In this document: positions 43,421 through 52,337 of the stretch, one piece after another
Layout of the letters: every line of letters starts with the position of its first letter
Numbering within the stretch: position 1 is the first letter of the stretch
Source: Accumulibacter sp031732815
GTDB lineage: Bacteria > Pseudomonadota > Gammaproteobacteria > Burkholderiales > Rhodocyclaceae
DNA length: 64,000 nt
Assembly (NCBI RefSeq): GCF_031732815.1
Contig: NZ_JAVMKF010000303.1
Location: 6,141-70,140, forward strand
Direction of reading: 5' to 3'
Translations under genes and position numbers: made by a program
Notes under the pieces: generated by a model
The model's database searches: none
The model's input: the letters and a program-made list of their open reading frames with translations, nothing else
Told to the model about the DNA's origin: nothing

Positions 43421-44113
43421 ATGATGAACATCTGCGCGGCGGCGCGACGCTGGTCGGTCTATTGCCTGACGCTTGGCGTTGCTGCGTGCACCAGCGTGCC
43501 GCCGACCAACGTTCACCAGCCGATGACAGCGCGCCCTCAGCAGCGTTCCGACCAGCTCGTCGCCAACTTGGCGGCGACTGGCAGCATCTACCAGCCGGGC
43601 ACTTCACGCACGCTTTTCGAAGATCGGCGCGCACGCTATGTTGGCGATACGATTACCGTGACCATCACCGAGAACACCTCGGCGGCGACCAAGTCGAACG
43701 CCAGCCTTGCCAAGACCGGCAGTATCAGCGCGGCCGCCGGACCTATCGTCGGCTTGCCTGGAAAGTCTTTTCAGGGGATGCAGTTGACCGCCAACAGCAG
43801 CAACAGCGCCAACGGCAAGGGCGAGGCGGCGGCGAACAACGTCTTTACGGGAACCATCACGGTGACCGTGATCGAGGTACTAGCGAATGGCAATCTGCTT
43901 GTTTCCGGCGAGAAGCAGGTTGCCATAGGGCATGGTCAGGAGTACATCCGCCTGTCGGGAATCGTCAATCCGTACTTCGTCAACGCGGCTAACACGATTG
44001 CCTCGTCGCAGGTGGCGGACGCCCGCATAGAGTACAAGGAAAGCGGTGCGATCAGCGAAGCGCAGGTCATGGGCTGGCTGGCACGCTTCTTCCTTTCTGC
44101 TCTGCCATTCTGA
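43421..44113 (+). CDS. flgH: Flagellar L-ring lipoprotein FlgH
   Basis: Outer-membrane ring lipoprotein, 230 aa. The signal peptide ends in a lipobox with Cys23 (GVAAC). The conserved LFEDRRARYVGDTITVTITE block and the GEKQVAIGHGQEYIRLSGIV stretch identify it. It begins five bases after flgG and is followed by flgI. Confidence 0.97.
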   Translation: MMNICAAARRWSVYCLTLGVAACTSVPPTNVHQPMTARPQQRSDQLVANLAATGSIYQPGTSRTLFEDRRARYVGDTITVTITENTSAATKSNASLAKTGSISAAAGPIVGLPGKSFQGMQLTANSSNSANGKGEAAANNVFTGTITVTVIEVLANGNLLVSGEKQVAIGHGQEYIRLSGIVNPYFVNAANTIASSQVADARIEYKESGAISEAQVMGWLARFFLSALPF

Positions 44114-44128
44114 CGAGGACGCGAATCG

Positions 44129-45262
44129 ATGGTAGACGTCAAGTTCCGGGTAAACCGCTCGCTGCTCTGGCGCTCGCTATGGGCCGGCTTGCTCCTGGCG
44201 CTGCTGAGTGCGTCGGCGACCGCCGAACGGATCAAGGATCTGGCTTCGCTGCAAGGCGTGCGCAACAACCAGCTCGTCGGCTATGGCCTGGTTGTCGGCC
44301 TGGACGGTAGCGGCGACCAGACGACCCAGACTCCGTTTACCACGCAGAGCATCATCAACATGTTGGCGCAGCTTGGGACAACGCTGCCAACGACGCAATC
44401 GCTGCAGCTCAAGAACGTCGCCGCAGTCATGGTGACCGCCATGCTGCCGCCTTTCGCGCGCATAGGACAACAGATCGACGTGACCGTTTCCTCGATGGGC
44501 AACGCCAAGAGTCTGCGTGGCGGGACACTCGTCATGACGCCGCTGAAAGGTGCCGACGGGCAGATTTATGCGCAGGCCCAGGGGAATCTGCTGGTTGGCG
44601 GTGCCGGTGCCGCTTCCGGTGGCAGCAAGGTGACGGTCAACCATCTGCTCGCCGGTCGCATCGCCGGCGGCGCGACGGTCGAACGCGAGGTGCCGACGGC
44701 CTTGGGGCAGGGGCCTTTCATCCATTACGAAATGGGTACGACCGATTTTGCGACGACCCAGAAGGTGGTCGAGGTGATCAATCGCGAAATCGGCCCGGGA
44801 ACGGCTGAGGCGGTGGACGGCCGGCTGATTCGCGTTTCGGCGCCGCAGGAAGCGAACAGCCGGGTTGCCTTTCTCGGTCGGGTCGAGAGCCTGGAAGTAC
44901 GCCCGGCGAAGGCCGCGGCAAAGGTGATCATCAACCCGCGTACGGGTTCGGTCGTGATGAATCAGACGGTAACGATCGACTCGTGTGCGGTGGCGCACGG
45001 TAATCTGTCGGTGGTGATCAACAGCGAACAGAAGGTCAGCCAGCCGAACGCGCTGGCTGGCGGTCAGACTGTCGCCACCACGCAGAGCGACATCGACGTC
45101 CGGCAAAGCGGAGGCTCGTTGCTCCATCTGAAGGCGGGCGTCAATCTGGCCGAGGTGGTCAAGGCGGTCAATGCCCTGGGCGCCGGGCCGCTCGATCTGT
45201 TGTCGATCCTGCAGTCGATGAAAGCCGCGGGTGCGCTGCGCGCCGATCTCGAGATCATTTGA
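44129..45262 (+). CDS. flgI: Flagellar P-ring protein FlgI
   Basis: Periplasmic ring protein, 377 aa, with a Sec signal peptide (SLWAGLLLALLSASATA). It shows the family blocks RIKDLASLQGVRNNQLVGYG at the mature N-terminus and KVIINPRTGSVVM in the second half. It needs FlgA (38.1 kb) for assembly. Confidence 0.97.
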   Translation: MVDVKFRVNRSLLWRSLWAGLLLALLSASATAERIKDLASLQGVRNNQLVGYGLVVGLDGSGDQTTQTPFTTQSIINMLAQLGTTLPTTQSLQLKNVAAVMVTAMLPPFARIGQQIDVTVSSMGNAKSLRGGTLVMTPLKGADGQIYAQAQGNLLVGGAGAASGGSKVTVNHLLAGRIAGGATVEREVPTALGQGPFIHYEMGTTDFATTQKVVEVINREIGPGTAEAVDGRLIRVSAPQEANSRVAFLGRVESLEVRPAKAAAKVIINPRTGSVVMNQTVTIDSCAVAHGNLSVVINSEQKVSQPNALAGGQTVATTQSDIDVRQSGGSLLHLKAGVNLAEVVKAVNALGAGPLDLLSILQSMKAAGALRADLEII

Positions 45263-45300
45263 GATCCTTTGGCGCTCGACCTTGCTGAGGGGGAACGTGA

Positions 45301-46257
45301 ATGAAGGCCAATGACTATCTGAGCAACCGTCTGGTGCTCGACCCTTCGGCAACGGCCGGGCTACGCAACCGCTTGCGCGAGGACCCGAAGGCCGGTGGAC
45401 AGCAGGCGGCGCGACAGTTCGAGGGAATGCTGCTGCACATGATGCTCAAGAGCATGCGCGAGGCGACACCGGCTGACGGCATGACCAACAGCGACGAGAG
45501 TCGTTTCTTCACCGCCATCGTCGACCAGCAACTGGCGCTCGACCTTGCCGCGCAGGCGCCGACTGGCCTGGCTGCGATGCTGGCGCAGCAGATGGCGCGC
45601 TCGCCGCGCGTCAACGTGTCGGCCGGTGGTGGCTCGGCCGACGCCGTACAGCAATCGCTGTTCGCGGCCCAGGCGGCAGCCAACGTAGCGCGCGCTCCGG
45701 TAATCAGCGAGGCGCGTCAGCGCTCGGGGCAGGTCGCCGCCGCGGGTGCGACGGCGGGCAGCGCCGGTGGCGCTGGCGCCTCGTCCGGCCGTGCGCGCGA
45801 TTTCGTCAACCGCGTCTGGCCACACGCAGTCGAAGCGGCGGCGGCGACCGGTATTCCGGCCCGTTTCCTGGTCGCTCAGGCAGCCCTCGAATCCGGCTGG
45901 GGAAAGAACGAAATCAGGGCTGCCAACGGTTCGCCGAGCTACAACCTGTTTGGCATCAAGGCCGGGCGGAGCTGGGCGGGCGCGACGACCGAAGTGCAGA
46001 CGACCGAATTTGTCGATGGCGCACCTCGCTCGACGCGCGCCAAGTTTCGCGCCTACGGGTCGTACGCCGAAGCCTTTCGCGACTACGCCGAAGTCCTGCG
46101 CAGCAGACCGCGCTTCGCCGCGGTGATTGGTCAGCAGGATGGCGTCCAGTTTGCCCGCTCGCTGCAGCAGGCGGGCTACGCCACCGATCCCCTGTACGCC
46201 GACAAGTTGGCGCGCATCATCGGCGGGACCGCCCTGCGCGAAGCTCTGGCTGCCTGA
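45301..46257 (+). CDS. flgJ: Flagellar rod-assembly muramidase FlgJ
   Basis: Bifunctional rod cap and peptidoglycan hydrolase, 318 aa. The N-terminal rod-binding domain (residues about 30-100: QAARQFEGMLLHMMLKSMRE) is followed by an Ala/Gly-rich linker and a glucosaminidase domain (about 160-318). The catalytic glutamate is Glu197 in QAALESGWGKNE. Both domains are present, unlike the short FlgJ of some bacteria. Confidence 0.96.
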   Translation: MKANDYLSNRLVLDPSATAGLRNRLREDPKAGGQQAARQFEGMLLHMMLKSMREATPADGMTNSDESRFFTAIVDQQLALDLAAQAPTGLAAMLAQQMARSPRVNVSAGGGSADAVQQSLFAAQAAANVARAPVISEARQRSGQVAAAGATAGSAGGAGASSGRARDFVNRVWPHAVEAAAATGIPARFLVAQAALESGWGKNEIRAANGSPSYNLFGIKAGRSWAGATTEVQTTEFVDGAPRSTRAKFRAYGSYAEAFRDYAEVLRSRPRFAAVIGQQDGVQFARSLQQAGYATDPLYADKLARIIGGTALREALAA

Positions 46258-46285
46258 ACAAGAAGTCGCTTCGCGGCGGCTCGCC

Positions 46286-46312
46286 TAAAGTCCCCCTTGC
46301 GACTGCCGTTCA
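46286..46312 (+). promoter_or_regulatory. Sigma-28 (FliA) promoter of flgKL
   Basis: TAAAGTCC, an 11-base spacer, GCCGTTCA. The match to TAAAGTTT-N11-GCCGATAA is good in the -35 and in the GCCG part of the -10. It lies in the 82-base gap between flgJ and flgK, 27 bases before the flgK ATG. Confidence 0.78.
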
Positions 46313-46339
46313 CGGAACTGTCAGAAAGGATTTCACGCC

Positions 46340-48382
46340 ATGGCTTCAGGATTGATCGGTACCGGCCTCACCGGCCTGCACGCCGCACAACTCGCACTGC
46401 AGACCACCGAGCACAATATTGCCAACGTCAATACGCCGGGTTTCTCGCGCCAGCGGACGCTGCAGGTGGGCAATCCGGGAGTCCTCTCGGGGTCGGGTTT
46501 CATCGGTCAGGGAACACGCGTCGCCACGGTCGAGCGCATGTACGACCAGTTCCTGAGTGAACAGGTGAACCGTGCGCAGGCGCGGGCCAGCGAGATGACC
46601 AGCTACCACGAGCAGCTGGCGCAGATCGACAACATGCTGGCCGACTCGGCGACCGGTCTGTCGCCGGTACTGCAGGAGTTCTTCCAGGTCGTGCAGCAGG
46701 CTGCGGCCAATCCAGGGCAACTCGCGGTTCGTCAAGCGGCGGTGTCCTCCGCCCAGGGACTGGCGGCGCGCTATCGCTCGCTCGGCGAGCAACTGGGGCA
46801 GATCGCCAGCGGCGTCAACAAACAGATTACGACCACGGTGGAAGGCGTCAATTCCTACGCCGAACAGATCGCCGCGCTCAATCAGAGCGTGGTGCTTGCC
46901 GAAGCGTCGACCGGGCAGCCTGCCAATGATCTGCGCGATACGCGCGACCAGCTTGTCCTCAACTTGAACAAACTGATCAAGACCAGCACGACGGTCGCCG
47001 CTGATGGAAGCTTGAATGTCTTCGTCGGCAGTGGTCAACAACTGGTCGTCGGTGCCCGCGCTCTGACGCTGACGATGACGCCCTCGGCGGCCGATCCGAA
47101 CACACTGGCTGTCGGCCTGCGAACGGCCGCCGGCACGATTCAGGAGATGCCGGAGAAGCTGCTCTCTGGTGGCAGTCTCGGTGGCCTGTTGTCGTTCCGT
47201 CGCGAATCGCTCAGCCCAGCGATCAATGACCTTGGACGCAATGCGGCATCGTTTGCCTTGACCTTCAATGCACAAAGCGCGCTCGGTCAGGACTTGCTCG
47301 GTCAATCGCAACTGTCCGCCACGCCGAACAGTTTTGCGCCGAATGTATTCAATCTGTTCCCGCCTGCCGTCACCGCCAGCACGCGAAATCCGGCAGGGAG
47401 CCCGCTGGTCAGCGCCAGTTTCGTCGATCCGCCGCCCTTCAAAGGCAATTTCTATACGGACTTGGGTAGCAGCGACTACCGTTTGAGTTCAGACGGGACG
47501 ACCGTTACGCTCACCCGTTTGACCGACAGCAAAGTGTGGACCGGCGCCGATGTCGGCGCCATCAACACGCTTCTGGCCGCCGATCCGCAAGGTTTTACGC
47601 TGGCGTCGACGGCACCGCTGCTGGCCGGATCAAGTTACCTGGTTCAGCCGGTACGCGACGCAGCGCGTGGCATCACGGTCAGTCCGGCGGTTGCCGCTGA
47701 TCCACGCTTGCTGGCGATGGCCGGGCCCTTGCGTACTTCGTCGGGAGCGAGCAACACCGGTAGCGGGGCGATCTCGGCGGCGACGGCCGGCTCCGGGTTC
47801 GCAGCCGCGGCAGCGGCCCTGCCGATTGCGCTCACCTTTCAGGCCGGCGGCCTGCAGAACTTCCCGGTTGGCGCACGTGTTTCGATCGATGGCGGGGCGC
47901 CGGTGCTCATTGCCGCAGCGACTGACAGTGTACCCTATACCAGCGGCGCAAATATCACGCTGGTCGGTTCGGTCGCCAGCACGCCGCCGGCTGGCTTCAG
48001 CTTCACGATCTCGGGTGTGCCGAACAATGGTGACACGTTCACCATAAGCCGTAACACCGGAGCGACAGCCGATGGCCGCAACGCGCTGGCGCTGGGGCAA
48101 CTGCAGACGCAGGACACGATGTCGGGCAAAACTGACTCTTTCCTCGATTCGTATGCCCAACTGGTCAGCTCGGCCGGCAGCCGGACGCGTCAGATGGAGG
48201 TCAGGGCAGAGGCGCAGCAAGCGATGCTCGAACAGGCGGAGAACAGTCGCGAGTCGTTTTCCGGGGTCAATCTTGACGAGGAAGCGGCCAACCTGATCCG
48301 CTACCAGCAGGCCTATCAGGCGGCCGCGAAGACTTTGCAGGTGGCGAGCAGCCTGTTCGACACGATACTCGACCTACTCTAG
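46340..48382 (+). CDS. flgK: Flagellar hook-associated protein 1 FlgK
   Basis: Hook-filament junction protein, exported with the help of FlgN. The N-terminus (GLHAAQLALQTTEHNIANVN) and the C-terminal helix (DEEAANLIRYQQAYQAAAKT) are canonical. At 680 aa it is about 130 residues longer than the 547-aa Salmonella protein; the surplus lies in the central exposed domains (about residues 340-570), rich in Ala, Ser, Thr and Pro. Such central insertions are variable between species. AGAAAGGA precedes the ATG. Confidence 0.96.
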   Translation: MASGLIGTGLTGLHAAQLALQTTEHNIANVNTPGFSRQRTLQVGNPGVLSGSGFIGQGTRVATVERMYDQFLSEQVNRAQARASEMTSYHEQLAQIDNMLADSATGLSPVLQEFFQVVQQAAANPGQLAVRQAAVSSAQGLAARYRSLGEQLGQIASGVNKQITTTVEGVNSYAEQIAALNQSVVLAEASTGQPANDLRDTRDQLVLNLNKLIKTSTTVAADGSLNVFVGSGQQLVVGARALTLTMTPSAADPNTLAVGLRTAAGTIQEMPEKLLSGGSLGGLLSFRRESLSPAINDLGRNAASFALTFNAQSALGQDLLGQSQLSATPNSFAPNVFNLFPPAVTASTRNPAGSPLVSASFVDPPPFKGNFYTDLGSSDYRLSSDGTTVTLTRLTDSKVWTGADVGAINTLLAADPQGFTLASTAPLLAGSSYLVQPVRDAARGITVSPAVAADPRLLAMAGPLRTSSGASNTGSGAISAATAGSGFAAAAAALPIALTFQAGGLQNFPVGARVSIDGGAPVLIAAATDSVPYTSGANITLVGSVASTPPAGFSFTISGVPNNGDTFTISRNTGATADGRNALALGQLQTQDTMSGKTDSFLDSYAQLVSSAGSRTRQMEVRAEAQQAMLEQAENSRESFSGVNLDEEAANLIRYQQAYQAAAKTLQVASSLFDTILDLL

Positions 48383-48393
48383 GAAGCGCTCCG

Positions 48394-49743
48394 ATGCGCA
48401 TCAGCACGAATCAGATCTACGGCGGCGCGGCACGCAGTATCGAGCGCAATCAAAGTCAGCTCGTCAGGCTGCAGAACCAGCTCTCGACCAATCGTCGGTT
48501 GCTCAGCCCGGCTGACGATCCGATCGCTGCGGCGCGTGCACTGACCGTCAGACAGAACCGCGAGGTTTCGGCGCAATATGGGGAGAACCAGCAGGAGGCG
48601 AGCGCACGCCTCGGACTCGTCGATGTGCAACTGACCGCGGTCGGCGACCTGCTGCAAAGCGTTCGCAGCCGCGTCGTCCAGGCTGGCAACACGATCCTGG
48701 CCGACAGCGATCGACAAGCAATGGCTGCCGAACTGGCGACGCGCTTCGACGAGCTGCTGGGTATTGCCAACAGCCGTAACGCAGATGGCGAGTACCTGTT
48801 CTCGGGCCACCAGGGGGCAACCGTACCCTTTGCCCGCAGCGCGGCGAGTTCGACCACGGCCGCCGCCACCTACTATGGTGACGACGGCCTGCGCTCGCTG
48901 CAGGTCGGACCATCGCAGCAGATGGCGACCAATGTTGCCGGCAGCGAGCTCTTCATGAACATCAGCGACGGCAACGGCAGTTTCTCGACCTCCGCCTTGG
49001 GCAACGGTAGCGGTAGTCTGCCGAATCAGGGCACGGGTCAGATCGATCCCGGATCAGTACTCGATCCGCAGAAATGGCGGGATGCCCTGGCCGGCGGCTT
49101 TCCCTGGCAAGGCGCGAGCAATCGTCAACTGCAGATTCAGTTCTCGTTGGCCGGCGGTACGCTCAGCTACCAGCTGTTCGACGCTTCCACTCCGCCTCCG
49201 CCGGCAGCGCCGCTCACACCGGTAGCGGTGAGCACCGTCCTCCCCTTTACCCCGGGACAGGCGATTCCCTTGGTGACGACGACGCAACCCCCGGCCACGC
49301 CGGTCAGCACTGACTTCGGCGCTCAGGTGGTGGTCAAGGGGACGCCGGCGGCGGGAGATACCTTTGCTATCGAACCCAGTACGAACAAGAGCATGTTTCA
49401 GACGGTGCAGGAACTGGTCGACCTGTTGCGTACGCCGTTGGGTTCGAGTACCGCCCGCTCGGATTTCATCGGGAAGCTGCAACAGCACTTGGTCAATGTC
49501 GACCAGGCGCTAGCCAACGTGAGCCGCGTGCAGTCCACCGTGGGTACTCGCCTGCAGCAACTCGATTCTCTGCTCAGCGCGACCACGGCCATCGACATAC
49601 AGTACCAGGCGACGCTCTCCGCACTCGAGGATGTCGACTACGCGCAGGCGATCTCGGACTTCATGCGCCAGCAGGCAACCCTCGAAGCGGCAAAGAAGTC
49701 CTTTACTGCAATCAGTGACTTGAGTCTTTTCAACTACCTCTGA
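48394..49743 (+). CDS. flgL: Flagellar hook-associated protein 3 FlgL
   Basis: Second junction protein, 449 aa, clearly longer than the about 317 aa of Salmonella. The N-terminal helix (IERNQSQLVRLQNQLSTNRR) and the C-terminal one (VDYAQAISDFMRQQATLEAA) match flagellin-type ends. A Pro/Thr-rich insert (STPPPPAAPLTP and following, about 265-310) lies in the middle. It is cotranscribed with flgK, 11 bases apart. Confidence 0.95.
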   Translation: MRISTNQIYGGAARSIERNQSQLVRLQNQLSTNRRLLSPADDPIAAARALTVRQNREVSAQYGENQQEASARLGLVDVQLTAVGDLLQSVRSRVVQAGNTILADSDRQAMAAELATRFDELLGIANSRNADGEYLFSGHQGATVPFARSAASSTTAAATYYGDDGLRSLQVGPSQQMATNVAGSELFMNISDGNGSFSTSALGNGSGSLPNQGTGQIDPGSVLDPQKWRDALAGGFPWQGASNRQLQIQFSLAGGTLSYQLFDASTPPPPAAPLTPVAVSTVLPFTPGQAIPLVTTTQPPATPVSTDFGAQVVVKGTPAAGDTFAIEPSTNKSMFQTVQELVDLLRTPLGSSTARSDFIGKLQQHLVNVDQALANVSRVQSTVGTRLQQLDSLLSATTAIDIQYQATLSALEDVDYAQAISDFMRQQATLEAAKKSFTAISDLSLFNYL

Positions 49744-49755
49744 TCGGTGGATCGC

Positions 49756-50304
49756 ATGGTGCGCAGCTTGCTCCTCGTTGCCGTGTCGCTCGTGTCGGCG
49801 GCCTGCGCGAGCTCGCCGGAGGGTGGGGTAGCCGGCTCCGATTCACCACCAGCAGAGACCTCGTACTCGCAGTCGCCGAATCCAACGGTCAGGCCGAGCG
49901 CTGCCGAAGGCATCGCCCTGGCTGCCGCAGCGACCTATGCGCTACGTCATTACAGCGGCTCGGGCGTCGCTTTGGGCAACGCCGCGGCGGCGGCGATCGC
50001 TGCGTACTTCGTTTTTGACCCGCTCGCCGCCAATTGGACGATCGAGGAACGGATGCTGGACAGCTCAACCTTCCTGCTCTCGATGCGCGCCAAGAGTTTT
50101 CGCACGGGGGGTGATGGCGAATCGGGGCTGATCCTTCGTCGGCGCGCCAGCCAGTTGCAACGCGAGCGCGGCTCCTGCGCCTTCCGGATTGGCGACTACA
50201 GCGAAGGAATAGAATCCAGCACGCCCTTTACGCACCGCTACGCCGAGGGCGTCATACACCTGTTGAACAAGCCGCCATGCAATGCGGCAAAGCTCGGCGG
50301 ATGA
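49756..50304 (+). CDS. Uncharacterised lipoprotein behind flgL
   Basis: A 182-aa protein I do not recognise. It begins with a lipoprotein signal peptide ending SAAC (lipidated cysteine near residue 18), followed by a Ser/Pro-rich linker, a hydrophobic Ala/Gly-rich stretch (GNAAAAAIAAYFVFDPLAANW) and a polar C-terminal domain with two cysteines. ATG 49756 lies 12 bases after the flgL stop with GGTGGA upstream, so it is probably transcribed with flgKL from the sigma-28 promoter. A flagellum- or envelope-related role is only a guess from position. Confidence 0.8.
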   Translation: MVRSLLLVAVSLVSAACASSPEGGVAGSDSPPAETSYSQSPNPTVRPSAAEGIALAAAATYALRHYSGSGVALGNAAAAAIAAYFVFDPLAANWTIEERMLDSSTFLLSMRAKSFRTGGDGESGLILRRRASQLQRERGSCAFRIGDYSEGIESSTPFTHRYAEGVIHLLNKPPCNAAKLGG

Positions 50305-50544
50305 CGGCTCGCGGGTGAGCCCGTGAGCAACACGCGATCGGGCGAATGGCTGGCTGACTGCGCATTCTCCCGGCGTACGTGTGTTCACCCGGCGAGAGTC
50401 GCTTGTCTGCCTGTGCCCAGGTTGCTGTCACCCCGGTCCAACCTCTGTCGCGCCGACTCCTCGCGTTGGCTAATGTCAACCGCGGACGAGGGAGAACGTT
50501 AGACGCAGCATGGGCGCCACGCCACATCGACAGGAGAAGACAGA

Positions 50545-50829
50545 ATGGGAAGTCTGAGCACCGAGTCTTTTGACCAGTTTCTGGACTCACTCAAGGAAGC
50601 GGGTGTTGAGATCAGCAACGAAACCGAGTTGCGCGAGCGCTTGGCGGAGGCACAACGTTGGCGCTTTGCTTTCGCGACCTTGGCGACGAACGGTCGGCCA
50701 TTGGGGATTCGCTTCCAGGACAAGCGTAGCGGTGCGAATGAAGCGGACATTCAGCAGGCACTGGCACGCTTTCAGTTCCCGGAAAGCCTGCAGACGGCGT
50801 TTGCTGCCAGTCTGAGATCCGAGCACTAG
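50545..50829 (+). CDS. Hypothetical 94-aa protein
   Basis: Small soluble acidic-to-neutral protein with a helical N-terminal half (TESFDQFLDSLKEAGVEISN), then a possible beta hairpin (RPLGIRFQDKRSG) and a final helix (ADIQQALARFQFPESLQTAF). It is not recognised. The ribosome site AGGAGAAG lies at a good distance before the ATG, and the codon usage looks like its neighbours, so it is probably real. It lies 240 bases downstream of the lipoprotein gene. Confidence 0.7.
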   Translation: MGSLSTESFDQFLDSLKEAGVEISNETELRERLAEAQRWRFAFATLATNGRPLGIRFQDKRSGANEADIQQALARFQFPESLQTAFAASLRSEH

Positions 50830-50938
50830 GTTTCGTCGTCGTTGCGGGCGGCGGTCAGGATGACCAGACGGGTGATCGTCGGCGCCTCGCGGCGGGGACT
50901 TGTTGAACTGGGGTGGCTAGGTGAGTCATAATGTGGGT

Positions 50939-51331
50939 ATGAATGACTCTTCTCCAGTGGATCCGCGTCGCCGGCTCCGTGAACTTCTCACCATCCCGGA
51001 GCGCGACCGCACGGACGAGCAATGGGATGAAATCATTGACCTCGAGATCACTTTAGCGCCGGGCAATCGCGATACCGAGCGCTATCCTGAGAGGCCCGGT
51101 GAGCGGCAATCGGATAAGCGTTCGGGCGTTCCCGCACCGGGGCCGAGGCGGCCGGAGCTACGTAACAAGGTTCCCCGGCCGAATGTGCCGCGGCAGGAGA
51201 CGCGGCCCCCGGTCGGACGACCGGAAGGGGCGCACGATGTCCCGCCGGATGGCAGGCCGCCCGATCCGCGCATGCCGAAACGCCACGGCCGACGGCCGCG
51301 CCGAGGGCCAGAGACCCCCGGCGAGGGTTGA
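50939..51331 (+). CDS. Hypothetical Pro/Arg-rich, probably disordered protein
   Basis: A 130-aa product. The first 40 residues look folded and acidic (RRRLRELLTIPERDRTDEQW), while the remaining 90 are dominated by Pro, Arg, Gly and Glu and are probably unstructured. It is not recognised. The start is uncertain: GTG 50921 is in frame, and ATG 50939 was preferred although its ribosome binding site is weak. The opposite strand is also open here, as is usual in GC-rich sequence, so some doubt about coding remains. Confidence 0.5.
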   Translation: MNDSSPVDPRRRLRELLTIPERDRTDEQWDEIIDLEITLAPGNRDTERYPERPGERQSDKRSGVPAPGPRRPELRNKVPRPNVPRQETRPPVGRPEGAHDVPPDGRPPDPRMPKRHGRRPRRGPETPGEG

Positions 51332-51473
51332 GTCGCAAGGTGTCCGGCGTCGGGCCATGCCGGTTGCCGATGAGGCACGCCGGGAACCTGGCTTCCAGCG
51401 CCAAGCGGGCGGCCTTGCAACAGGCTGAGTTGCCCGCTTCGGGCTGCCCCGTCGGCCGGATCATCGCTTCAGT

Positions 51474-52193
51474 TCACGGTCCTGTCTGAGCGCGCAGCCA
51501 CAGGCACTTGCCCTTGCTGGCTTCCTGTATTGCGGCAAGAATGCTTTCGTGCTCGGCAACTTCAACTGCGTCAGCGCGCCGAACGCGCTGCTCTCCGCGC
51601 GCGCTCGGCCCTGGGGCGTGCGCGCTGATCTGGGTCCGTCGGGCGGCAGCGTCATCGAGGTCGATGATCAAACTCTCCTGGCCACGCGTCATGGCGAGGT
51701 AGACTGCGGCCAGGATTTCCGCGTCGAGCAGGGCGCCGTGCAAGGTGCGTTTCGAGTTGTCGATGCCGTAACGCTCGCACAGCGCATTCAGGTTGTTCTT
51801 CTTTCCGGGATGCAGTTCCTTGGCCATGCGCAAGGTGTCGCAGATGCCGTGGCAGACGGTGTCCAGCGGCGCCATGTCGAGGCGTGCGAGCTCGGCATTG
51901 AGGAAGCCAATGTCGAACGGCGCATTGTGGATGATCAGTTCTGCGCCACGGACGAAATCGAGAAACTCAAGCGCGATCTCGCTGAAACGGGGTTTGTCGA
52001 GCAGAAACTCGCCATCAATACCATGTACCGACAAGGCGCCAGCGTCGATCGCACGCTCCGGATTCAGGTAGCGGTGGAAGCGACTGCCCGTAAGCCGGCG
52101 GTTGAGCATTTCGACACCGGCGATCTCGATGATCCGGTGTCCGAGCTTGTACTCGAGACCGGTCGTCTCGGTGTCGAGAAAAACCTGGCGCAT
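51474..52193 (-). CDS. dnaQ: DNA polymerase III epsilon subunit (proofreading exonuclease)
   Basis: The 3'-5' exonuclease of the replicative polymerase, 239 aa. Exo I is DTETTG at residues 7-12 (Asp7, Glu9), Exo II is IHNAPFDIGFLNAEL, and Exo III is the HGALLDAEILAAVYLAM region. A strong ribosome site GGAGG precedes the ATG. It lies behind rnhA on the same strand with a 144-base gap, the common rnhA-dnaQ pairing. Confidence 0.96.
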   Translation of the reverse strand: MRQVFLDTETTGLEYKLGHRIIEIAGVEMLNRRLTGSRFHRYLNPERAIDAGALSVHGIDGEFLLDKPRFSEIALEFLDFVRGAELIIHNAPFDIGFLNAELARLDMAPLDTVCHGICDTLRMAKELHPGKKNNLNALCERYGIDNSKRTLHGALLDAEILAAVYLAMTRGQESLIIDLDDAAARRTQISAHAPGPSARGEQRVRRADAVEVAEHESILAAIQEASKGKCLWLRAQTGP

Positions 52194-52337
52194 TAGACTA
52201 TTCCTCCATAGGGTTGAGCCTGTTGGGTAGTTGCCAGCTGGCCGCCAGAGGATCTTACTGCGTCACCCTCGGCTGGATCCAGCCAGCCGCTCGTGGTCGA
52301 GCGAGGGAACGGCCAGCGGCCCCCCGACGGCTGGCGC

